64,000 bases of DNA from Paraburkholderia heleia NBRC 101817 (GCF_000739775.1 NZ_BBJH01000019.1:123665-187664), one strand, 5' to 3'. Positions 47,448 to 55,673 are shown, counted from the first letter of the stretch. Notes: a model not told the origin generated them from the letters alone. A program made the numbers and translations.

Positions 47448-48758
47448 ATGAAAAAAGGCTTTTACACCATCATGGCCGCGCAGTTTTTTTCGTCGTTGGC
47501 CGACAATGCGCTCCTCATCGCTGCAATTGCACTGCTGAAAGACCTCCACGCTCCGAACTGGATGACGCCGCTGCTCAAGCTGTTCTTCGTCCTCTCCTAC
47601 GTCGTTCTTGCCGCCTTTGTCGGCGCCTTCGCAGACTCCCGCCCCAAGGGCCGCGTGATGTTCATCACGAACACGATCAAGGTCGTGGGCTGCGCCATGA
47701 TGCTGGCAGGCACCCACCCCTTGTTTGCCTATGGCGTAGTGGGCTTCGGCGCTGCGGCTTATTCGCCCGCCAAGTACGGCATCCTGACCGAGCTGCTGCC
47801 GCCTGAGCGCCTCGTCGCCGCCAACGGCTGGATCGAGGGCACGACTGTCGGCTCGATCATCCTCGGCACCGTACTCGGCGGCGCGTTGATCAGCCCCCAC
47901 ATCGCCTCCCATGTGCTTCGCCATACGCCCGCCGCGATCAGCACGCCCGCCGAAGCTGCGATGGTCGTCATCATGGTGATTTACGTGATCGCCGCCCTCT
48001 TCAATCTGCGCATTCCCGACACCGGCGCGCGCTACCCGCGCCAGCAGCACGGTGTCATCCGCCTCATCACCGATTTCGCCGACTGCTTCAACACGCTCTG
48101 GCACGACAAGCTCGGCCAGATCTCGCTCGCGGTCACGACGCTCTTCTGGGGCGCAGGCGCGACGCTCCAATTCATCGTGCTCAAGTGGGCCGAAGTCTCG
48201 CTCGGCATGTCGCTCTCCGAGGGCGCGGTGCTCCAGGCCGTGGTGGCCGTGGGTGTCGCAGCCGGCGCCATGATCGCGGCCGCGCGCGTGCCGCTGAAGA
48301 AGTCGCTCTCGGTGCTGCCGGTCGGCATCGTCATGGGTCTTGCCGTCATGCTCATGGCGTTCTACACGCGCCATCTCTTTCCGCCGCATTGGGGCGTGCA
48401 TATCGGCCACATGCGCATTCCCGGCTACCTGATTTTCGCCTACCTCTTCCTCATGGTCGTGGGCGGCCTGTCCGGCTTCTTCGTCGTGCCGATGAACGCA
48501 CTGCTTCAGCACCGCGGCCACGTGCTGCTCTCCGCCGGCCACTCCATCGCCGTGCAGAACTTCAACGAGAACCTCTCGGTGCTCGTGATGCTGTGCCTCT
48601 ACGCCGTGCTCGTCTGGCTCGACGTGCCGGTGACCATCGTGATCGTGCTGTTCGGCACCTTTGTCTGTCTGATGATGTGGCTCGTGATGCGCCGCCACCA
48701 GGCGAATCAACGCTCGTTCGACTCGGTCGCGCTGATCGGCGAGAATCACAGGCATTGA
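47448..48758 (+). CDS. lplT: Lysophospholipid transporter LplT
   Basis: LplT flips lysophospholipids inward across the inner membrane for re-acylation. The 436-residue MFS-type protein starts MKKGFYTIMAAQFFSSLADN and has about twelve membrane segments. It carries the LplT features FGAAAYSPAKYGILTELLPP, ANGWIEGTTVGSIILGTVLG and VPMNALLQHRGH. In enterobacteria lplT is paired or fused with the acyltransferase aas; here no aas lies next to it, so the re-acylating enzyme is elsewhere or different. Confidence 0.92.
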   Translation: MKKGFYTIMAAQFFSSLADNALLIAAIALLKDLHAPNWMTPLLKLFFVLSYVVLAAFVGAFADSRPKGRVMFITNTIKVVGCAMMLAGTHPLFAYGVVGFGAAAYSPAKYGILTELLPPERLVAANGWIEGTTVGSIILGTVLGGALISPHIASHVLRHTPAAISTPAEAAMVVIMVIYVIAALFNLRIPDTGARYPRQQHGVIRLITDFADCFNTLWHDKLGQISLAVTTLFWGAGATLQFIVLKWAEVSLGMSLSEGAVLQAVVAVGVAAGAMIAAARVPLKKSLSVLPVGIVMGLAVMLMAFYTRHLFPPHWGVHIGHMRIPGYLIFAYLFLMVVGGLSGFFVVPMNALLQHRGHVLLSAGHSIAVQNFNENLSVLVMLCLYAVLVWLDVPVTIVIVLFGTFVCLMMWLVMRRHQANQRSFDSVALIGENHRH

Positions 48759-48863
48759 CGCTCGCGCCTGTGGGCCCACCGTCCGGCCGCCCCGTCTGCT
48801 GAATCGATCCTTTCCTGCGCACGCGCGAAGACATGCCGCGCGCGCCGCGCACCTGACGCTGCC

Positions 48864-49670
48864 ATGACTTCACCGATATTCAACGTTCTCACGATCGCCG
48901 GCTCCGACTCGGGCGGCGGCGCGGGCATCCAGGCCGACCTCAAGGCGTTCTCCGCGCTCGGCGCCTACGGCGCGAGCGTCATCACGGCGCTCACCGCGCA
49001 GAACACGCGCGGCGTCACCGCGATCCACGCGCCCGACGCGGGATTCGTCACCGCGCAGCTCGACGCCGTGTTCGACGACATCCGCATCGACGCCGTGAAG
49101 ATCGGCATGCTCGCCAACGCGGCAATCGTGCGCGCCGTCGCCGACGCGCTGCGCCGCCATCAGCCGGCGCGCGTCGTGCTCGATACCGTGATGATCTCGA
49201 AGAGCAATCACGCCCTGCTCGCGCCCGAAGCCGTCGCTGCGCTGCGTGAAGAACTGCTGCCGCTAGCGGGCGTCGTGACGCCGAACCTGCCGGAAGCCGC
49301 CGCGCTGCTCGGCGCGGCGCCCGCCGCCGACGAAGCCGCGATGGTCGAGCAAGGCGAAGCGCTGCGCGCACTCGGCCCGCAGGCGGTGCTGATGAAAGGC
49401 GGCCATCTGGCGAGCGCGGACAGCCCCGACTGGCTCATCGAAGCCGGCGGCACGCTGCGCCTGCCCGGCGCTCGCGTGCCGGTCGCGAATACGCACGGCA
49501 CGGGCTGCACGCTCTCGTCTGCCATTGCCGCACTGTGGCCGCAGCGCGGGGCGCTCGCAACGGCCGTCGCCGAAGCCAAGCAGTACCTGACGGCGGCGCT
49601 CGTGGCCAGTGAGCGGCTCGACGTCGGTCATGGCGTCGGGCCCGTGCATCACTTCTGGCGCTGGTGGTGA
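48864..49670 (+). CDS. thiD: Hydroxymethylpyrimidine (phospho)kinase ThiD
   Basis: ThiD phosphorylates HMP and HMP-P in thiamin synthesis and salvage. The 268-residue ribokinase-family protein has VLTIAGSDSGGGAGIQADLK at the N-terminus, TAQNTRGV, KIGMLANAAIV, LDTVMISKSNHALL and the C-terminal anion hole NTHGTGCTLSSAIAA with the catalytic Asp/Cys region. It is free-standing, not next to thiE as in many genomes. The 105-bp gap after lplT holds no clear promoter. Confidence 0.95.
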   Translation: MTSPIFNVLTIAGSDSGGGAGIQADLKAFSALGAYGASVITALTAQNTRGVTAIHAPDAGFVTAQLDAVFDDIRIDAVKIGMLANAAIVRAVADALRRHQPARVVLDTVMISKSNHALLAPEAVAALREELLPLAGVVTPNLPEAAALLGAAPAADEAAMVEQGEALRALGPQAVLMKGGHLASADSPDWLIEAGGTLRLPGARVPVANTHGTGCTLSSAIAALWPQRGALATAVAEAKQYLTAALVASERLDVGHGVGPVHHFWRWW

Positions 49671-49686
49671 GCGTGCTTGCGCGCGC

Positions 49687-50733
49687 TCATTGACGCGCAA
49701 ATGCCGCGGCGCGCGCCGGCCAGTCGTCGGGAACGATGAAGCCGCGCGACTGTTCGCGGTAGTCGCCCGCGCTGTCGGCCGTGAATGCCGCGATCAGCGC
49801 GGGCTCGTCGGGACGGGTTAGCGCATCGACTAACGCGTCGGGATCGACGCCGGGCGCAGCCGCCAGCCTGCGCGGCGCGAGCCACGCGAGCCTCGGCAGC
49901 ACGCTCCAGCCATGGGCCGCCTGCTGCCCGGCGAACACCGGCCAGTCGGAACGCGTCACCCACCAGCCGCGCGCATGATCTGCGGCCAGCTCGGGGGCGT
50001 CTTGCACGCGCGACGGCGCCGCCTCTCCCGCCCGGTAGAAAAGCCAGCCTTTCACGAACATCTGCGCGAGCCACTGGCCTTCGTAACCCAGCGAAGCGAA
50101 TTCCTCGCGTGCGCTCAACCGCAGTTGACGGTCGCGCAGATGCGTGAGTTTCAGATCAAAGCGATCGCGCAGATTCGGCCCGACGAATTCGGCGAGCGAT
50201 GCACGCGCGTCATCGCCCGGTCCTGCGTGCAGGTAGCACTTCACCGCCAGTTCCCAATGCAGACGCTCGCCGGCGCGCGTGTGCACGAGAAAATCGCATT
50301 CGCCGAGCGTGAGTCCCGCACGCCGCAGCGGCACGTTCTGCGCGACGAGCTGCGCCGCCGGTCCATGCGCGAGAAACCATCCCAGCAAGTTTTCGGCATA
50401 GCGGCCAAGGCGGTGCGTCGGCGCGGCCATGAGCGCTGCGTGCAGATGCGCCGGATCGCGATCGAGTTGCGCGAGCCAGTCACGCGTAGCGCGCGCTTCG
50501 CCGGCATCGGCGCACCATTGCGCGAGCGGTGCGAGCGGTGGTTGTGCACGCAACAGATCGGCGCTGAAAAGCAGCCACGCGAGATCACGCACGGCCGGAT
50601 CGGCGAGGCGATCGATGATGTCGTCGATTGCGCCTGCACCGGCGGGGCGCTCCAATCCGGTCTCGTCTTGCGAGCCGCCGTCGCCCCCGGCACATTGCGC
50701 ACCGGACACGTCCGCGGGCCGCGCGGCGTTCAT
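49687..50733 (-). CDS. DUF1853-family protein
   Basis: This 348-residue protein resembles DUF1853 (PAVRDLAWLLFSADLL near the N-terminus, LGRYAENLLGWFLAH, and CDFLVHTRAGERLHWELAVK). That last segment, with an Asp/Glu-x-K-like core followed by Lys, suggests a PD-(D/E)XK nuclease-type fold; this is inference from the E-x-x-x-K pattern and was not tested. Its ATG overlaps the UDG stop as ATGA, so it is translated with a DNA repair enzyme. The N-terminal ~35 residues (GAQCAGGDGGSQDE) look poorly conserved. It ends convergently 17 bp from thiD. Confidence 0.75.
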   Translation of the reverse strand: MNAARPADVSGAQCAGGDGGSQDETGLERPAGAGAIDDIIDRLADPAVRDLAWLLFSADLLRAQPPLAPLAQWCADAGEARATRDWLAQLDRDPAHLHAALMAAPTHRLGRYAENLLGWFLAHGPAAQLVAQNVPLRRAGLTLGECDFLVHTRAGERLHWELAVKCYLHAGPGDDARASLAEFVGPNLRDRFDLKLTHLRDRQLRLSAREEFASLGYEGQWLAQMFVKGWLFYRAGEAAPSRVQDAPELAADHARGWWVTRSDWPVFAGQQAAHGWSVLPRLAWLAPRRLAAAPGVDPDALVDALTRPDEPALIAAFTADSAGDYREQSRGFIVPDDWPARAAAFARQ

Positions 50734-51761
50734 CGCCCGCCGCCGGACGCCGCCCGCCAGGTGTCGCGCGCGAGACAGAGGTCAGCCCAGGCCTTCGCCT
50801 TGTCGTGCAGGCTGCGCAGCAAATACGCCGGGTGATAGGTGACGATGACGGGCACGCCCTCGTACGCATGGACGCGTCCGCGCAGCGACGCGATGCTGCC
50901 GTCGGTCTTGAGCAGGCTTTGCGCCGCGAAACGCCCGAGCGCGACGATGATCTTCGGCTTCACGAGCGCCACCTGACGCTGCAGATACGGCTCGCAGCGC
51001 GCGACCTCGTCGGGCTCCGGATTACGGTTGCCGGGCGGCCGGCACTTGATCACGTTAGCGATATAGACGTTCTCGCCGCGCGCGAGCGAGAGCGCGTGCA
51101 GCATGTTGTCGAGCAGCTTGCCAGCCTGGCCGACGAAGGGCTCGCCCTGGCGGTCCTCGTTCTCGCCGGGCGCTTCGCCGATCAACATCCAGTCGGCCTC
51201 GCGATCGCCCACGCCGAACACGGTGTTGGTGCGCTTCTCGCACAGGCGGCAGCGCGTGCACGAAGCCACGCGTTCGGCGAGCGCGTCCCAGTCGAGCGTC
51301 GCGACGTCGTTGCGCGGTGCGCCGCCAGCCTGAGCCGGCTCGGGGTCGTGTGGCAGAACCGGCTCGGCCGCAGCGTCGAACCAGGCGAAATCTTCGTCGG
51401 TGAGGGGCGGCGGCTCGTCGGATCCATGCGGTGCGGGCCGCGATGGCGAAGCGGCGCGCGCAACGGGTTGTGGCTGCGGCGCAGCGACAGGACGTGTCGG
51501 TTGCGCCACCGGGGCCGCCGGCGCTTCGGCTTCGGCTTCGGCTTCGGCTTCGGCTTCGGCTTCGGCTTCGGCTTCGGCTTCGGCTTCGGCTTCGGCTTCG
51601 GCTTCGGCTTCGGCTTCGGCTTCGGCGCGTGTCGACGCGGGCGACGGCGCAGCGGTTTCATCTTCGCGAGCCGCTTCGAGCGGCGCTATCACCCGCGCCC
51701 CTTTGCGCACCCAGCGCGGCGCGAGCCCAAGCTCCTCCAGCGCGATCTCATCGAGCGGCAT
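50730..51761 (-). CDS. Family 4 uracil-DNA glycosylase with a long acidic N-terminus
   Basis: Family 4 UDGs excise uracil from DNA and hold a 4Fe-4S cluster. The cluster Cys residues appear in SCTRCRLCEKRTN and later in KCRPPGNRNPEPDEVARCEP. The catalytic segments GEAPGENEDRQGEPFVG and VTYHPAYLLR are present. The 343-residue protein is longer than the ~200-residue core because of an N-terminal region containing 17 Glu-Ala repeats (residues 47-80). ATG at 51761 has GGGGAGGG upstream and is preferred over TTG at 51779. It overlaps rimI by 14 bp and the DUF1853 gene by 4 bp. Confidence 0.92.
   Translation of the reverse strand: MPLDEIALEELGLAPRWVRKGARVIAPLEAAREDETAAPSPASTRAEAEAEAEAEAEAEAEAEAEAEAEAEAEAEAEAEAPAAPVAQPTRPVAAPQPQPVARAASPSRPAPHGSDEPPPLTDEDFAWFDAAAEPVLPHDPEPAQAGGAPRNDVATLDWDALAERVASCTRCRLCEKRTNTVFGVGDREADWMLIGEAPGENEDRQGEPFVGQAGKLLDNMLHALSLARGENVYIANVIKCRPPGNRNPEPDEVARCEPYLQRQVALVKPKIIVALGRFAAQSLLKTDGSIASLRGRVHAYEGVPVIVTYHPAYLLRSLHDKAKAWADLCLARDTWRAASGGGR
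51523..51624. repeat. Seventeen tandem GCTTCG hexamers in the UDG gene
   Basis: GCTTCG is repeated 17 times without interruption. On the coding strand it reads GAAGCC, giving (Glu-Ala)17. Unit changes keep the frame, so copy-number slippage would change only the length of the acidic helix. Confidence 0.98.
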
Positions 51762-52242
51762 CCGCGCCCTCCCCTGCAAAAGAAAAACGCATCACCAGTG
51801 CATCCTCGCGGCTGTGATGCCTCGCCGGATAGTAGTTCTTGCGGCGGCCGATCGTGACGAAGCCGAACTGTTCATACAACCGGATTGCCCGGTGATTCGA
51901 AGGCCGGACTTCGAGCAGCAGCCCTTCGAGACCCTGCGTGCGCGCAATCCGTACCGCCTCGCGCAGCATCGCGAGCCCCGCGCCCGCGCCCTGCGCCGGC
52001 GGCGCAACGCACAGATTCAGCAGATGCATCTCGTCGACCACGGGCATCAGCACGCAATAGCCGATCAGCGTGCCGGTGACGTGGCGCATGCATAGCCCGT
52101 AGTAGCCGTTGCGCAGCGAATCCTCGAAATTGCCGCGCGACCACGGAAACTCATACGCGGAACGCTCGACGAACGCGACTTCGTCCAGATCGCTTTCGGT
52201 CATCGGCGACAGGTAGCGGTCGGTCATGAGCACGCCGCTCAT
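51748..52242 (-). CDS. rimI: Ribosomal protein S18 alanine N-acetyltransferase RimI
   Basis: RimI acetylates the N-terminal Ala of S18. The 164-residue GNAT protein has FVERSAYEFPWSRGNFEDSL at the N-terminus, LLNLCVAPPAQGAGAGLAML (acetyl-CoA motif A), LEVRPSNHRAIRLYEQFGF and GRRKNYYP, the RimI signature. ATG at 52242 overlaps the tsaB stop by 4 bp (ATGA). tsaB-rimI adjacency is widespread and supports both calls. Confidence 0.94.
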   Translation of the reverse strand: MSGVLMTDRYLSPMTESDLDEVAFVERSAYEFPWSRGNFEDSLRNGYYGLCMRHVTGTLIGYCVLMPVVDEMHLLNLCVAPPAQGAGAGLAMLREAVRIARTQGLEGLLLEVRPSNHRAIRLYEQFGFVTIGRRKNYYPARHHSREDALVMRFSFAGEGADAAR

Positions 52243-53048
52243 TGCGCGCCCTCGCCACCTGCGCCGCCGTGGGCCGCAGCCTTCGCGGCAAGCCGCTCGG
52301 CCGTGGTCTGGGCGACCTTGTTGCGCACGTATTCGGGCGCGGCCTGGTCCGCCGCTTGCGTGCGGCCCGCGCGATACGCGCGCAACGCCGCGTGCGCCAG
52401 CGGCAACGCGTGCGGGAGCGCCTCGGCATCGATCGTGCGCGCGGCGGCGGCGGCCGTCAGGCGCGCGCCGAACGCGGCGGCGGCGTTGCCCGCCAGCGTG
52501 AACGGCACGTCGGGCGCGGCGATGTACTCCGGCGAGTCGAGCGATGCTCCCTGCAGCGTGCGCCAGTCGCCGGCTGCGGCGTCCCACGCGTAGTCGGCCC
52601 AGTAGGCTTCGTCCATGCGCGCATCGAGTGCGGCCAGCACGCGGGTCGCGGCGGGATCGCGCAGCCGCGCGCTCTCCGCGCACACGAGCAGCGTGCCTAC
52701 GGGCACCACCGGGATATCGAGGCCGAACGCGAGCCCTTGAGCGACGCCCGTCGCCGTGCGCAGCCCGGTGAAGGAGCCTGGGCCCGCGCCGAACGCGATC
52801 GCGTCGCAGTCGGCGAGCGTGAGGCCGGCTTCGTCGAGCAATTCGCCAATGGCCGGCAGCAGCCGCGTGCTGGAGACGGCGCCCGTGGCTTCGTGGCGCA
52901 CCCAGACGCTGACTTCCGCGCGCGACGCGAAGACAGTCCCGGCGCCAGTGGAGGGGGAACGATCGGCGCCGCCGGGGGCGACGCGAAGCAGCGCGACCGA
53001 GCAATATTCGGTCGAAGTATCGAGGGCAAGCAACACAGTTTCGGTCAT
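52239..53048 (-). CDS. tsaB: tRNA threonylcarbamoyladenosine biosynthesis protein TsaB
   Basis: TsaB (YeaZ) is the scaffold partner of TsaD in t6A37 synthesis on ANN-decoding tRNAs. The 269-residue protein opens LLALDTSTEYCSVAL and contains LADCDAIAFGAGPGSFTGLR and GVAQGLAFGLDIPVVPVGTL, both typical of the ASKHA-fold YeaZ family. ATG at 53048 (MTETVLLALD) is chosen; the upstream open frame is not family-like. It heads the tsaB-rimI-UDG-DUF1853 unit and diverges from the acyl-CoA-binding protein gene. Confidence 0.94.
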   Translation of the reverse strand: MTETVLLALDTSTEYCSVALLRVAPGGADRSPSTGAGTVFASRAEVSVWVRHEATGAVSSTRLLPAIGELLDEAGLTLADCDAIAFGAGPGSFTGLRTATGVAQGLAFGLDIPVVPVGTLLVCAESARLRDPAATRVLAALDARMDEAYWADYAWDAAAGDWRTLQGASLDSPEYIAAPDVPFTLAGNAAAAFGARLTAAAAARTIDAEALPHALPLAHAALRAYRAGRTQAADQAAPEYVRNKVAQTTAERLAAKAAAHGGAGGEGAQ

Positions 53049-53224
53049 GAGCGCTATTGTAATGCCCCGCCCCAGGGCTCTCGCGAACTGGCGCATGCGC
53101 AGGCGTCATGGCCTCTTCCGGCTCCCCATGCCCGGCGCGAGTGGAGGAATCGCTCCAGCTTTTCCGGGGTTTGCGCTGCTACCATCGGCGCGCTGACCTG
53201 AACCACCATGCGGAGGAAACCACC

Positions 53225-53494
53225 ATGAGCGACCTGAACACCCAGTTCGCCCAAGCCCAGCAGGACGTGCAGCAACTGCCGGAGCGCCCCGGCAATCTGA
53301 CGCTGCTGCGGCTGTACGCACTCTTCAAGCAGGCCACCGAAGGCGACGTGCACGGCGACAAGCCCGGCTTCACCGATATCGTCGGCAAGTACAAGTACGA
53401 AGCGTGGGCCGCGCTGCAAGGCACCGCGCAGGAAACAGCGAGGCAGCAGTACGTCGAACTCGTCGAATCGCTCAAGAGCGGCTCCACGAGTTGA
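53225..53494 (+). CDS. Acyl-CoA-binding protein
   Basis: ACBPs bind medium- and long-chain acyl-CoA esters in the cytosol as a four-helix bundle. The 89-residue single-domain protein has LRLYALFKQATEGDVHGDKP, GFTDIVGKYKYEAWAALQG and a C-terminal QQYVELVESLK, matching the LYxLYKQATxGD and GKxKxxAW signature with the key Tyr and Lys residues. ATG at 53225 is preceded by GGAGGAAACCACC. Bacterial stand-alone ACBPs are patchily distributed. Confidence 0.95.
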   Translation: MSDLNTQFAQAQQDVQQLPERPGNLTLLRLYALFKQATEGDVHGDKPGFTDIVGKYKYEAWAALQGTAQETARQQYVELVESLKSGSTS

Positions 53495-53909
53495 ACCGGT
53501 TGCAACGGAAAAGGCGCGCGTGACGGCGGCGGGCCTGCCCCGCCGGCCGCGTCACGCCGCCGCATCCATACCCTCACGGTGCATCGCTCTGGCGCGCCGC
53601 AACAAAACGAGATATACTGCACGCTGCGTTGCGCTCCGGTCGCTCGTTCGATCAGCGCGACGCCTCGTAGCGTTAAGCTCCAATCCAGTTTAGAACCTGT
53701 CCCCTCCTGCCGTGGCCCTGTTTTTGGGCCGTCAAGTATCAGGCTGGCGACTGGCCAATCCCGGCTCAAGTCGCACCCAAAACAGCTTCTAACGAAAAAT
53801 CCGCCATTGTGGGCGGATTGCCCCCGTTTTTCGATTTGTTCGCACAATCCGACGACTTGGGTATGCCGATTGGCGCCGACGTTCTATTTCCTGTGTAACA
53901 AGGATTTTC
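53495..53909 (+). promoter_or_regulatory. ACBP-helicase gap with a long structured helicase leader
   Basis: This 415-bp gap has no gene. The left end holds a GC-rich hairpin (GCGTGACGGCG paired with a CGTCACGC-type arm, about 53517-53560). TATACT at 53613-53618 is a likely -10 box, giving a helicase leader of about 285 nt. The leader has GGCCC/GGGCC flanking TGTTTTT (53714-53730) and AATCCGCC/GGCGGATT (53798-53819), the latter followed by GCCCCCGTTTTT. Long structured leaders are known for cold-shock helicases; its function here is inference. Confidence 0.5.
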
Positions 53910-55610
53910 ATGACTTCGAGCAATACCCAAAGCCCCCTGGACGCAATCGCCGATCAGGCCCTCGGCCTTTCCGCCGCCGCCGACGCTTCCGCTGAAGCCC
54001 CCGCGCAGGCCGCCGATGCGACCGACGGTTCGGCATTCGCGTCGCTCGGTCTGTCGCCGGAGATCGTCTCCGCGCTGATCGCAGCGGGCTACAAGGCCCC
54101 GACGCCCGTGCAGGAACGCGCCATTCCTGCCGCTATCGCCGGCCGCGACCTGCTGGTCTCGAGCCCGACCGGTTCGGGCAAGACCGCAGCGTTCATGCTG
54201 CCCGCCATCGAGCGCTTCGCGCAGCTCCAGAAGACCCAGGCCGCGCAGCCGCGCGAGCCGCGTCCGCAAGGCGCGAATGGCCAGCAAGGCGATCGCCGCC
54301 AGCGCCGTCCGCAACCGGTGGCACGCCCGGGTCTGCTCGTCCTCACGCCCACGCGCGAACTCGCCATGCAGGTGACCACGGCCGCTTCGACGTACGGCAA
54401 GCATCTGCGCCGTCTGCGCACGGTCAGCATTCTCGGCGGCGTGGCGTACGGCCAGCAGCTGATGCTGCTCGCGAAGAACCCCGAGATTCTCGTGGCGACG
54501 CCGGGCCGTCTGCTCGACCACCTCGAACGCGGCCGCATCGACCTGTCCGAACTCAAGATGCTCGTGCTCGACGAAGCCGACCGCATGCTCGACATGGGCT
54601 TCATCGACGACATCGACACGATCGTCGCCGCGACGCCCGAAACGCGTCAGACGATGCTGTTCTCGGCCACGCTCGACGGCAAGATCGCTTCGATCACCGG
54701 CCGCCTGCTGAAGGATCCCGAGCGTATCGAGATCGTGCGCAAGGTCGAGGCGAACTCGAACATCGCGCAGACCGTGCACTACGTGGACGACCGCGATCAC
54801 AAGGATCGTCTGCTCGACCACCTGCTGCGCGACTCGAGCCTCGACCAGGCCGTCGTGTTCACGGCCACCAAGATGGACGCCGACCAACTCGCCGGCAAGC
54901 TCGCCGACGCCGGCTTCGAAAGCGCCGCGCTGCACGGCGACCTGCCGCAAGGCGCGCGTAACCGCACGATCCGTGCGCTGCGCGAGCGCCGCGTGCGCGT
55001 GCTCGTCGCGACCGACGTCGCGGCGCGCGGCATCGACATCCCCGGCATCACGCACGTCTTCAACTACGACCTGCCGAAGTTCGCCGAAGACTACGTGCAC
55101 CGTATCGGCCGTACCGGCCGCGCGGGGCGCTCGGGGGTGGCAGTGAGCCTCGTGCATCACGCCGAACAAGGCGCGCTCAAGCGCATCGAGCGCTTCGTGC
55201 GCTCGCCGCTGCCCGTGAACGTCGTGGAAGGTTTCGAGCCGCGCAAGGCGCCGCCGGCCAACCGCGGCTTCGGCGGCCGCGGCCGTCCGGGTGGCGGCAA
55301 TGGCGGCGGCCGGCGCTTCGGCAACGGTAACGGCAAGCCGGGTGGCTACGGCGCCCGTGGCGGCAACGGCGGCGACCGTAACGGCAACAGCTGGGGCAAC
55401 AAGCCGGAAGGCTCGCGCGGCGGCTACGGCGCCCGCGAAGGCGGCTACGGTTCGCGTGAAGGCGGCTTCGGCGGCGGCTCGCGCGGCGGCGAAGGCAACC
55501 GTGGCGGCTACGGCCAGCAACGCGAAGGCTACGGCCGCTCGCGCGAAGGCGGTGGCGGTTACGGCGCGCGCCGTAACGACGGCCCGCGTGGCGCACGTCG
55601 CGACAGCTAA
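53910..55610 (+). CDS. rhlE: DEAD-box RNA helicase (RhlE type) with a Gly/Arg-rich tail
   Basis: DEAD-box helicases unwind RNA in ribosome assembly and mRNA decay. The 566-residue protein has an N-terminal extension of ~40 residues, then the Q motif FASLGLSPEIVSALIAAGYK. Motif I is SPTGSGKT (about 85-92), motif Ia LTPTRELAMQV, motif II VLDEADRMLDMGF and motif III SAT (FSATLD); motifs V and VI are TDVAARGIDIPGI and HRIGRTGRAGR. A patch of ~35 residues rich in Arg/Gln/Pro interrupts the core near residue 115. The last ~125 residues are Gly/Arg/Tyr-rich with many RGG/GGYG-like units. ATG follows AAGGA. Confidence 0.93.
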   Translation: MTSSNTQSPLDAIADQALGLSAAADASAEAPAQAADATDGSAFASLGLSPEIVSALIAAGYKAPTPVQERAIPAAIAGRDLLVSSPTGSGKTAAFMLPAIERFAQLQKTQAAQPREPRPQGANGQQGDRRQRRPQPVARPGLLVLTPTRELAMQVTTAASTYGKHLRRLRTVSILGGVAYGQQLMLLAKNPEILVATPGRLLDHLERGRIDLSELKMLVLDEADRMLDMGFIDDIDTIVAATPETRQTMLFSATLDGKIASITGRLLKDPERIEIVRKVEANSNIAQTVHYVDDRDHKDRLLDHLLRDSSLDQAVVFTATKMDADQLAGKLADAGFESAALHGDLPQGARNRTIRALRERRVRVLVATDVAARGIDIPGITHVFNYDLPKFAEDYVHRIGRTGRAGRSGVAVSLVHHAEQGALKRIERFVRSPLPVNVVEGFEPRKAPPANRGFGGRGRPGGGNGGGRRFGNGNGKPGGYGARGGNGGDRNGNSWGNKPEGSRGGYGAREGGYGSREGGFGGGSRGGEGNRGGYGQQREGYGRSREGGGGYGARRNDGPRGARRDS

Positions 55611-55673
55611 ATCAGCCAGAGCGGCGCGTGGCGCGGCCTTCGAGCCGCCCCGCCGCCGCAGCGAAATGCTCAG

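Noticed and set aside
50628..51857. Plus-strand frame reading the GCTTCG repeat as a (Phe-Gly)n chain, which looks like an FG-repeat protein
   Set aside because: The minus strand encodes a complete Fe-S uracil-DNA glycosylase through the same bases. The FG run is just the other reading of the (Glu-Ala) repeat.
53179..53847. Minus-strand open frame of 222 codons overlapping the ACBP gene
   Set aside because: It overlaps a well-supported ACBP on the plus strand, has no recognisable motif, and its composition looks like a shadow.
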